From NCBI RefSeq assembly GCF_048771995.1, contig NC_133063.1:8961001-9025000 (forward strand): DNA of 64,000 nt, in the 5' to 3' direction. The translations under genes were made by a program, and so were the position numbers. The notes under the pieces were generated by a model. The model saw only the letters and a program-made list of their open reading frames with translations, was not told the DNA's origin and ran no database searches. The stretch's first letter is position 1. Every line of letters starts with the position of its first letter. Shown here piece by piece: positions 24,630 to 33,907 of the stretch. The stretch comes from Taeniopygia guttata. Taxonomy: Eukaryota > Chordata > Aves > Passeriformes > Estrildidae.

Positions 24630-24745
24630 TTGTTGCTGTTTCACAGATAAAGAGAAAAGAGGTCAAGTGGATTTTCTCAAGGTCACACAATGACATCTGC
24701 GGCAGAGCTGTGATTTGAAGCCAAATCTCCTGAACAGAGTTTAGA
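24630..24745 (+). mobile_element. MIR-like SINE relic
   Basis: The order of words matches a MIR core and 3' part: 'tttcacagataaagagaaaa', then 'ggtcaagtggattttctcaaggtcacac', then 'ggcagagctgtgatttgaagcc' and a trailing 'ctcctgaacagagttt'. The phrases 'caaggtcacac' and 'gcagagctgtgatttgaa' are diagnostic of the MIR superfamily, which is ancient in amniotes and survives only as rare diverged copies in birds. The fragment is on the plus strand and about 110 bases long. Confidence 0.75.
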
Positions 24746-27048
24746 CTATTAAAAGATCAGAATATATTGGATGCAACAACCATGAAGACACCCAAATCAA
24801 ATGCATCATTTTCATGCCCTCTCCCTCCTCCTTCCCCGCTGCTGCCCCCCAGCATCACAGCAAACGGTGGGCTTTGTTTAAACATTGCTCCAGCAATATA
24901 ATGGGTCTTTATCATTATACTTTGCAAAGCTTGATTGGACTGTTCGCCTAGTCCCACATTTTTTTGGAATGGGAATACTGCATGGGAACATCAATTTTCA
25001 AAAGAATATTTATTTTGAAGTTGATATGCGCCTCATAGTTTCTTTCTTTAAATCAACTGGGTAAGAAAAGCTAAGACAGTCAGCTCCTGGTCCTGAAAGG
25101 AAGGATTCCAGCTCTTTCTCAATTTCTGTCTTTAAAATGTACCTTTGGTGAACTGCTCTTGGAAAAAGTTTCATTTATCATGTCCACAAACTGCCATTAT
25201 GTGCAGTAATGATCTATTTTTCCTGCGTCTCCCTGCTCCTGTTTGGCTTTTTTCCTTCAAACAGTCAGCATATTTGGACAGAAAAACTTTTCCTACTATC
25301 CTATGCAGCCTTTTGGCTTTGGGGGTCTATTGAAATCCAAGCCAGAAATAGGCAGTGGCATCCTAAACACCCCTTGCCTTTCCCCCAGTAAGTGGAGTTT
25401 TCTCCACTGGCTCAAATCAGCACAAAAGCCTGAGAGGATGCCAGTGTTCTGCAGAGACTGAGTGGTTCTGCTTACCACGTTTTGGGGTAGTTCTCTTCTG
25501 ATACCTTAAATAACCTGATTTTCTGACAGCTTGGTCTATCTCCTTTAGCACTCAGCTCTTGCATTTTAACCTTGTCAGGGTTATCCCCTATCTCCTGTGC
25601 GTTGATTATCTGGGAAACTGAGCTAGGGTAGTCCTGGTGTGCAGAACTGTAACAGCTTTCCCCCGCACCTGGCAGTTGGTGTTCTCACTGATAAATCTCA
25701 GCTCAGAAGCACTCCACATTTTTTCTTTCTTATTGCTTTTCTTTTTGTCCTTTTCATTTTTGGCAGCTTGGTTTACTTCTGAACAGTTTTCATTTAGGGT
25801 CATATATCTGCTGATGGCAAAGATTCTGCTGATTTCTGCTGCTTCCCTGTCTTGTTTTGTCCCTTGCAAACAGACAGTGCTAGGCTCTCTTAGAAAACTT
25901 CACCACAGTGGATGACTTGGGCAAAAGATGTTAAGTATTTATAACTTTGAACTCTGGAGGCCATAGTACTCAGTGGAGCTTTCTGGACACAGTAGCTTCC
26001 TGTCTTCACTCACAGAAGGAAAATCAGAGGGAAATATTATGTACAGCAGATTAATAGCTCCCTTGGTCCCTAAGCACTCATTTCTGTGGAGAAGAAAATT
26101 GTTCTGAGATGGGAGTATTTGCAGTCCTGAGCTAATGTGAAGTAAGGCAGCCTACCAGTACAGTGCCAGGACACCAGTGATTTATTTCACCTGAACTGGC
26201 CTCGTTGGTCTGTTTTGAGAAAGCCACTGTGTTGCACTATTATACTTTCATTGATATGGCATTGAAATACATACAAGGTGTATCTCCATCAGCACTTTAC
26301 TCATATCCTCCACTGGTTTTGAAGAATGCATTGAAGGGACTTGGGGACATGACTGCTCAGGTTTGGGTGTGCTTCTACAGGCAGTACAGTATGTTGCTGG
26401 TTTTCAAGAAGAGAGGGATATTGTCAGTTTTTGCTGTTTAGTGAAAAAAGAGGAAACTGAATAATACTCAGACCCAATAGTTTAGCACTGTTTATTTAGG
26501 TGACCCCATTCATCACCAGACTTTTCTGGTCTAGGAGAAGGATGTAATTTAAAACTCTCTTGGCAGCAGGTCAGACAGGGGATCTGGGACTGGCAAACTC
26601 CTCTCACTACAATGTTCCTTTGCCCTACTACACAAGTGTTCAAAGTAGAGTTTAAAAAGTGTATCTGTAAATAAGCAGTTTGGCACAACCATGCCAGGAT
26701 TTAGCGTTTCCTGCAAAAGCCCATGCTAAGTCATGTTCCTTAACCATCATTTTTGTGCTGAGTTGTCTTGATTTCATCTGCTATTCAGAATATTTCTGTA
26801 AGAGCACCTGATTGTTAGCCTTATCTTCTCTGCTCAGGACTCTGCTTGGATAATTGTGAGCGACTTTAACACCTTTCCCCCACCCAAGCTTTGGACAGAG
26901 CAGTATATGAGATTTAGCTCAGCCTTTCCACTAAGCAGCTACATAAGAGACCTCCCTACTCAGTAAATGGTGCTGAGATTTCAGTCATGTGGTTTGTGGG
27001 AGCTGTAGAGGAGACAATGTGTTCTTTAAATGCACTTCTGACAGGAGA
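24746..27048. other. Unique DNA, no gene seen
   Basis: Frames up to 92 codons around 25.6-25.9 kb overlap on opposite strands and look like chance. No repeat tails, LTR termini or RNA genes are visible. Around 24815-24850 there is a C-rich patch. Confidence 0.6.
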
Positions 27049-27300
27049 GAAAATGGCCTCAAGTGGCAGCGAAGGAGATTTAGGTTAGATACTAGAAAAA
27101 ATTTATTCTGTGAAGAGTGATCAGGCATTGGAATATGCTCCTCAGGGAAGTGGTGGAATCATCATCCCTGGAGCTACGTAAAAAACATGCAGATGTGGTG
27201 CCTAGGGACATGGTTTAGTGGTGGACATGGCAATGTTAGGTTAATTGTTAGTGGTATTTCCCAGCCTTAATGATACTATGATTCTATGGTGCTATGATTC
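27049..27300 (+). mobile_element. CR1 LINE 3' fragment
   Basis: This is a classic CR1 3' untranslated region on the plus strand: 'ggagatttaggttagatactagaaaaaattt', 'ggcattggaatatgctcctcagggaagtggtggaatcatcatccctggag' (split words), 'gggacatggtttagtggtggacatggcaatgttaggttaa', and a terminal ATTCTATG-type tail (gattctatggtgctatgattc). The 5' end is truncated. Words are well preserved compared with the fragment at 20.3 kb, so this is a younger copy. No target-site duplication is expected for CR1. Confidence 0.95.
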
Positions 27301-27624
27301 CAAATGTCTGCAAACTCTGTATGCATATGAAGTTTGTGACTCTGGCCTTGTTGACAAATAAAAACTATTTCTGAAGCAAAAAAAACAACTCCAGAAGAAC
27401 AAAACATGGTGGCTTTGAATGGATGCCTGGAAAATGTGAGAACATGCCAAGTTACATATTTTTCTGAAGAACATACTTGCTTGCATCTGCTCAGGGGATT
27501 TTCTGAATAAATTGTTTCTTTCTGTTTAAGAGAATCTGTTCTTAATGTTTCTGTGGTATTCTTCAGGTTTTAGCAAACTTAAAGAATTTAAATCTTTTGA
27601 GAAGAAGTACTACCAGCATAACGG
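27301..27624. other. Spacer between CR1 fragment and LTR
   Basis: About 320 bases of AT-rich DNA with no recognisable feature. Confidence 0.6.
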
Positions 27625-28058
27625 TGATGCCATAAGTTTTAGCTTTTGTACTTTCCAGATTCCGTGCTGCATTAATATATAACTCTGAACTTCATATAAA
27701 ATGTTAGCAAGTTCTCTTCACAGTTTAGTTAGACAAAATAATCCTTTTCCAGCCTGAGAGCCAAGGTCATCATTGCAGCTTCAGGACCAAAAAGTATAAA
27801 CAACAGCAAACTGAGGAGAGCAATCTGGGACGATGGGACTTCATAACCTGAAGTTGTAATTAGACAATTAACTCAATATGTAAAGGGACCAAAACTTTTG
27901 TAAGTGTGAATATGTGTGACCCATAGTCCATCTGGGTGTAGCCCTGGCCACACTCTTGTCCTGTCTAAGGTGTATCCTTTAAGATCTTTTTAATAAATCC
28001 CTACTTTATTCCCTTTACACTGTCTAGCCTATGTTCTAGGCAGCCTCTCAAGGCATCA
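27625..28058 (+). mobile_element. Avian ERV LTR, plus orientation
   Basis: The block starts TGATGCCATAAG and ends CTCTCAAGGCATCA, so TGATGCC and GGCATCA are inverted terminal repeats with TG...CA ends. A TATAAA lies at 27795-27800 and an AATAAA at 27992-27997, giving a U3-R-U5 order on the plus strand. The segment 'ctgtctagcctatgttctaggcagcctctcaaggcatca' (split words) resembles the U5 end of a passerine ERVL-type LTR as I recall it. I found no exact target-site duplication: the flanks are aacgg on the left and atgag on the right. No internal retroviral sequence adjoins it, so it is probably a solo LTR. Length is 434 bases. Confidence 0.75.
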
Positions 28059-30749
28059 ATGAGACATTGTTTGAGAAGCTACGTATTCATGATTATTTTG
28101 ATCTTGGTCCCTCATTTTTTGTGTAATACTTCTTAGAAGTCATGGTGACCTTGTGATCACTCCAGAAGAGCTCGCTTTCTTCTGCAGTGTCCTCACATTT
28201 CAATTCTAACCTTCCCAGTCTGTTCTAGCCACACTATGGCTAGATATTTGGTATTTAGATATTTGAGAGATTTTGAACAGTTCAGCAGAACAGAGATATT
28301 TTTCCTACTTCTGTCTTAGGGCCTTTTTTTTGTGCTATGGTCTCTGGCCAAAAGAAGGCATCTTCTAAAGAAGATAACAGAAACTTACTGTTTTGTAAAG
28401 GTGTTTTTCTGTGTGGATGAATGTTTTAGGTTTCTCACAGAATCACCACCAAAGGTACCTGGCAAAACCAGGTTTAACGCAAAACTGAAATCATAATGAA
28501 GTTCATTACTCAGTTCACTCTATTACTTGCTATATGGTTAAAGCACACAGATGAAAAATTGGACTGAAACATAAAATCAATTAATCCGAAACTAAAATCA
28601 ACCAAAAATTATCTGTGTGGAGACTAGGGATGGAGAAGTGTAAAGATGGGAAAGGGTAAGGATGAAAACAGAAAGGGAGGCCTTCCCACTGAGTCATAAG
28701 TTTCAGCACGGACTCCTGTGTAAAACTTAGCTCTGGACTTGAACAGTAGTTTGTGCCTAAATAGTTTAACAGCCTTATAACAATCACCTAATTTAAACAA
28801 TTTACAAAAGATTGTATAGGATTTGCTTCAAGCTCTATTTATAGGCCTGACTTAACAATCTAAAGTACTTAAGAGATTCCAGGTACGTTTTCTGTAGCAT
28901 ATTCACACAGACCTAGAGTACACACAAGGCTCCTGTGAAAACCCTCCACTGAGCTCAGTGAAGTGCTTATGTCAGATGTCTGCATTTTCTCAGCAGGCAA
29001 AGGGATGAGCCTTGAGGAGTGGGGATATTGGCCCAGGCTTTGTCATCATTGTTTGCCAGTACAGCAAATCTGAGAGTTCTCTGGCTCTGAGAGGCCCCAC
29101 TCAGAGGGAGAGGCTGGAAATCAAAGGGACTTAGGACCATTGTTTATAGTTCATGAGAGCATTGGCTTTTAGCACATTGATGTCCTGGCCACAATTTGAG
29201 TCTGTAACTTTCTTTTAAAGTTCAACGACAAAAATGTTGATCCTCTTGTTTTTCAGATGAAAATAAAAGTTTCTAATGGTGTTTGTTAAAACCAGGAGGT
29301 TTTTAGACAGCACCTGGGAGCAGACAGTGTTTCTCATAAACTCAAGAGCAGCTGAGACCGTGTGCTGTTCACCAATATTAAGAACTAATGAGCATTTCTG
29401 AGATGACAGTGTAGCCCAGGGTTCAGGACAGGGCAAACTCCACTACCAGACTTTCTAATGTTTTCAGTGTATTTTGAGAATTTTTTGTTTTGAATGGGTT
29501 TTAAGTTACTGTTGTTTTTACTCTAATGGGCCAAAACTAACTTCTGACTTCTAATGGAAGGAAATATGTGTAAAGAGAAACTTTTTTCAGTTCTCAATTT
29601 CCTTATTTTGACGTGAAGAAAGATACTATGGGCTAAAATATTGCATTTTCACCTACAGCAAAAGAACTATTTTAAATGCTTTTTTCAACTTCAGAAGAAA
29701 TTTTGAAAATGCTAGTTGAGGAACCTCCAATATACAGAATGAACTTGCTGTCATGTAACCATCTGTTTTCTGTCAAATACTCCTTGTCACACCTTCTGTC
29801 CATAATTAGTCTCATGAATAGAGCAAACACTAAAAAAGTGTTCTGCCTACAAGAAAAGAGTCAGAAGTCCTGCACTGATATAAATAGTCTTCAAATTCAA
29901 TTCAAACAACCATTATCATTAATAATAATTTTAATTTATAATGCAGCAATAGATTAAAATGCAAAATATTAAATATTATTATTCCATTCACTTAATTGAA
30001 ATGGAAAATTACAAGGGGAAATGAAATATAATTATCATCTTTTTAATGCTGTCACATCTAAAAGATTTTGTTCCTAATCACAGCAGGAAATATATTTGGA
30101 GAATACTCTTCTGATGTCCTAAGCATCTTCACCTATGAATAAAGTTGGTTTTTTTGCCAGATTTTAGTCAGTTTTACTTCCTCACTCTAAAGTTGTCCTT
30201 TGTGGAAGTCCTCATTTTCCCAGCCTCTCATTTTCCTGCTGCCCTAGGGGTTTTCACCAAAAGTGCTCAACACACTTCAGAAGGACTGTGCTCCAAACAA
30301 ATGCAGTCCTCCCAGTATTTCTACTAAGGCTTGATGAAACAGAAGATTACTCTTTTCTCTCAGCAAGTCTATCCCTGTACAGCATTGGTTTTTCTCCAGC
30401 AGTCCAACACTACTTACAAAGCTTCATAGCTCCCAGGCTGTTTGCAGAGTCTGGAATGGCACTCTGGTATTGTCCATGCTTTTATTTCCACCAGATGATT
30501 GTTTCAGGCCCTAGTCCATGTTCAGAATCTCCTTTTGTTCGTCCTCATCTGCTGGAATAAGTAGCATGCTACCATAGATAGCTATCCTGAGGACCAATAA
30601 ACTTTGGTACTTAGTGGCAGCTGCTAATATGGGCCCTAATACTAATTTTTGTGCCCCTGAAGACCCTTCCTGTTCCCAGCCAAGCCAGCTGGAAGCTTTG
30701 AGGATGCTCAAAGTGCCACGGTCTAATGTAATGAAAATGCCATTTCTGA
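28059..30749. other. Unique AT-rich DNA, no gene seen
   Basis: No coding or repeat feature is identified. The stretch 29880-30060 is very AT-rich with many 'taat' words and no repeat signature; it could be a conserved non-coding element, but that is untestable here. The longest frame is 93 codons (29676-29957). Confidence 0.6.
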
Positions 30750-30966
30750 TCCCTGACTTCTGCTCTTTGTGTTTACTGCAGCTGAGCCCATAGCAACTGC
30801 AGTGGTGAATGTGAATAGTTTAACAGATCATCCTGAAGATGTGTGTGACTATTTGAAACTAGACAGTTGTCTGGACATGCTTGGCATTGCTAATTGCTGT
30901 TTTATGTGCCTAGAATTGATGTTATGCCTCAGAGCAGCAGCCTGTATAAATAGAAATAATTAATCC
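30750..30966 (+). other. Possible exon or conserved element
   Basis: A pyrimidine-rich stretch ends in a consensus-like acceptor, 'tgtttactgcag', at about 30780. The sequence after it stays open in one frame for roughly 60 codons to a stop at 30961-30963. I recognise no protein in it, and no donor site is obvious before the stop. It could be a terminal exon, a non-coding RNA exon, a conserved non-coding element, or chance. It is listed only because acceptor and open frame coincide. Confidence 0.2.
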
Positions 30967-32999
30967 ACCTGCAGTATCCCAAAAATTGCCTGCAGGGAGT
31001 CCACAGAGCCCCAGGGCTCCATGCTGCTCCCATCAATATCTGGCTGTGAGGATAACATGCTTATAAATTGCAACCAATTTGAGGCACCCACGCTGAAATG
31101 CAGTGCTTAAGTGAAGAGAGAAGAGGGCATAGAGGGCAGTGAGGAAAGGCAATTTAAAAGGATGAAGTTGCTCTTGAACTGCTTGATTTGCTTCTTTCTT
31201 TAGGGGTGAGTTAGATTGAAGGACCGGCCCAGAAGCCTACTGCAAGAGTACATCAGCAGAAGCTCTGACTCTACGGTTCAACAGCTTCCAAGATGTCTAA
31301 ATTCCCCTGCCCTTCCTCTGGTGTGGTGTAGCTATGTCAGGTGTGCACAGGACCAGCTGTCTGCTCAGGATTGCTGATCTGGTGGGTGTATGTATCCTGT
31401 GGCACAGACAGGTCTCCTCATGGATTTGCATTTTCAGCTTGTTATCTGGCACTGCTCTGTTGGCCTCCACCAGGTCCTGCCACTGCAGTACAGCATCAAA
31501 GCCTTCTCTCCTGCAAGGCCACTCCTTTGTTTTCCCTCCACCAAATGAGGGTTCTCTCCCTAGTCATGCTCCTGAAGGAGTAGTGCCAGGTTCTTCATCA
31601 TTTGCAGGATCAGTCCTATGTTTATTTCACCTCTTCTGTGGAGTAATATCCATTTTTTGTCTCATCTGTATAGGCTTAGTTATAATCCTCATACATGGAC
31701 CATAAAAGATAGATTTCACCAATGACGGAGGACAAATTATGAGATTGTTAACTAATGTATGTGTTAAGATTGAAGCTTGTGCCTTACCAATAACATTAAA
31801 ACAATTGTTTTACTACTATTTCTTGAATATTCTGATTTCATGCAACTCTTAAGCTAGTATGAGAGGAGCTGTTTTCTAAAAGCATATAAGAATAGGATGC
31901 AGGGGTCTCTCTTGAGCCTCTGAGCTGACATGGGAATACCAAGTGAAGTAATGGTTTTTATGGATGCATAACAGACATAGTGCTAGACAAAGCAAAACAC
32001 TGATTCTAGCATCACATATGGTTGTTTAAGGTTTTTTTGCAAATATAAGAATAAAATCTCATATTCCACCCACAAAAAGATATTAGTCCTGTTCAAAAAG
32101 CCCGGAAAAAAAGGGAAATCATGCTGGATTAATTTTTGCTAGTTGACCATTGCTTTTATTTATATAGGCTAGAGAAGCCAGAAGTTGGAGAAATAAATGA
32201 GAATCATTACTTGTATAAAGCTGGTGAGCTGGAATTACCATTGACTCTGTTTCAGTTACGTTTCTTTCCTCATCTTTTATTGCCTGTTGTTTCTAGATTC
32301 AAAGAAGACACAGTGCAGAATGAAATGCTGCCAGTTTTGTAAGAAATACATCATCCAGACCGCAATGGATTAGAGGGACTGTTAAGCAATGAATGCTGGA
32401 AAAAGCAATTAATCTGCTGTGAAGTAATTTTCCAAGTGCACCATTTTTCACCGAATAGGTATTTTAAGACGTGTCTCATTATTTAGGTCTCCTATAGGTT
32501 AGTACCCTTCTCTCTTTCAGAGAAGAGGTAGCTTAGATTCAGACTGTACGTATTCCTCTTCCTGGAACTTAAGCAAAACTTTGATGTCTTCCATTAACTG
32601 TTTTTTTTTTTTTTTCCTCAGAGTTTCTGCTGCTGTCTCTGTGTCCCTCTTTCCAGGGAAATTCAAGTCAGGGGGCCAGTTTGTCATGCTGTTAGTTAAG
32701 GATCATTTTAAATCAGCCTCCCCGTCCAGACCTACATCTCATCTCACTGCTTCCTTTGTTCTCCTTCTGTACGCTGATTTGCCACTAAAGAAGGTGTGAG
32801 GTGGTGTGCTAAATTCCAAGCCAAGTGTTTTCCCCCCGATTACTGTCCTGCCAGCCCAGCTTTGTGCCTGCACCTGCTCTGTGTTCCTCCTGCTGAGGCT
32901 TCCATTAACTGCGCTTCGTGAGAAGCCTTTTTTGCATCCATGGTTTGGAGCAAAATTGCTAAAATGTATTTGGGGGTGGAGAATGGAAAGGTGAAGGAT
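30967..32999. other. Unique DNA, no gene seen
   Basis: A T-run lies at 32601-32617. A 123-codon frame (31334-31705) has hydrophobic composition but no recognisable family. No repeats or RNA genes are identified. The right end (from about 32815) becomes richer in GC and CpG. Confidence 0.55.
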
Positions 33000-33298
33000 A
33001 CCTCATCAGTCTTAATCAACCTGCTTTGGTGTGAGCCAGCTCCAATCAGCCAGCAGCAGTAGCTTTCGCTCTCTTTCATTCAGTACAACTCGCAGCAGGC
33101 GTGCTGGACAGTCAGTGCACAACTCATTTACAGCTGACAAGGCCAGGCGGTGACCTTTCACTGCCTGCATGAACGATACCACCAGGTCTCCAGATCCAAC
33201 AAAAAAGGAAAGGTGCTTCTCTGCTTCGAGCTTCTACGCCATGTTAGAATTGCCTTTAGACAATCAGTTCAGGGAGATCGCAGTAAGAAAGCTTAAGG
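33000..33298 (+). promoter_or_regulatory. Candidate CpG-containing regulatory stretch with CCAAT box
   Basis: CCAATCAG at 33042-33049 is a consensus NF-Y site. About eight CpGs occur in the next 250 bases (for example in ttcgctc, ctcgcag, gcgtgc, ggcggt, aacgat, ttcgagc, tacgcc, atcgcag), against roughly one per few hundred bases in most of the window. No TATA box or exon follows. The LTR at 33305 was inserted immediately to the right. A weak promoter or enhancer is possible; locally GC-rich neutral DNA is the alternative. Confidence 0.25.
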
Positions 33299-33304
33299 GC
33301 CCCT
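33299..33304. repeat. Target-site duplication (left)
   Basis: The six bases gcccct directly precede the LTR's TG terminus and are repeated exactly at 33902-33907. Confidence 0.85.
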
Positions 33305-33471
33305 TGTTGCGTTGTGGTCAGCACCCTCTCACCGCAACACCCCGAGCGTGGGCGTGCTGGGCAGCAAGGGAAGAGAACGAGCGGCCGATCCCCCTGTGAA
33401 GCTCTGCAGCCCTGGTTGTTGGCGCGGGGACAGATGGAGGCGACACGGGACTTGGGGGTGAACAGGATGGG

Positions 33472-33477
33472 TTTATT
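33472..33477 (-). terminator. LTR polyadenylation signal AATAAA
   Basis: TTTATT on the plus strand is AATAAA on the minus strand. It lies about 50 bases downstream of the LTR TATA box and about 170 bases before the LTR 3' end, the expected position at the end of R. Confidence 0.75.
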
Positions 33478-33523
33478 TAGTGAGCCCCAAGACCAATTGG
33501 GGGGGGTGGGGGGGGTGGACGGA

Positions 33524-33532
33524 TATTTTATA
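33524..33532 (-). promoter_or_regulatory. LTR TATA box
   Basis: Minus-strand TATAAAATA within the LTR. The predicted transcription start, 25-30 bases downstream, would fall in the G/C-tract at about 33499-33507. Confidence 0.7.
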
Positions 33533-33901
33533 CAAGAACTTATGAGGCGGGGTATAGGGACAGCAACCAATAGGGGAATAACAGGGGAGGAGTTTAGGGC
33601 AGGACTAACATATCACAAACCTATCAGGGAAAACAAAGGAGTGGAGTAACACAAAGTAACCAATAGGGTGTTGAGCCTCACTAAATAGACAGGGAAGGCT
33701 CTGGAAGTACGGGAGGAGGGTGGGAGGAGTGACAGGGAATGTTCTGGGGAAAGGGGCAGGGGAAGGGAAGATTGACATCTTGGTGAGGAGGGGTTAGGGA
33801 AGAGCTAGGGAAGATTGACAACTGGGGAGAGGAGGAGATTGGGGGAGGGGATGAACAGGCACTAAATGAATATCAAATTAAATAAAAAACATGTCACCAC
33901 A

Positions 33902-33907
33902 GCCCCT
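33902..33907. repeat. Target-site duplication (right)
   Basis: gcccct directly follows the CA terminus of the LTR and is identical to 33299-33304. Confidence 0.85.

Larger units (their letters stand above)
33305..33901 (-). mobile_element. Solo LTR of a class II-type ERV
   Basis: The plus strand starts TGTTGCG and ends ...CACCACA. On the minus strand this gives TGTGGTG...CGCAACA, proper TG...CA termini, flanked by an exact 6-bp duplication (gcccct). A 6-bp target site is typical of alpha- and betaretrovirus-like (ERVK-type) integrases. On the minus strand a TATAAAATA box (33524-33532) precedes an AATAAA (33472-33477) by about 50 bases, then a GC-rich R-U5 of about 170 bases. U3 contains two copies of gggaagattgaca 43 bp apart (33765-33777, 33808-33820), two of aaccaataggg (33565-33575, 33658-33668), and a G8TG8TGG tract at 33499-33518. 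No internal viral sequence remains, so it formed by LTR-LTR recombination. Retained CpGs and the perfect duplication suggest a fairly recent insertion. Confidence 0.9.

Noticed and set aside
33417..33901. Alternative left ends of the solo LTR at 33417 (tgttggcg) or 33313 (tgtggtca)
   Set aside because: Neither gives a matching flank. Starting at 33305 gives an exact 6-bp duplication, which decides the boundary.
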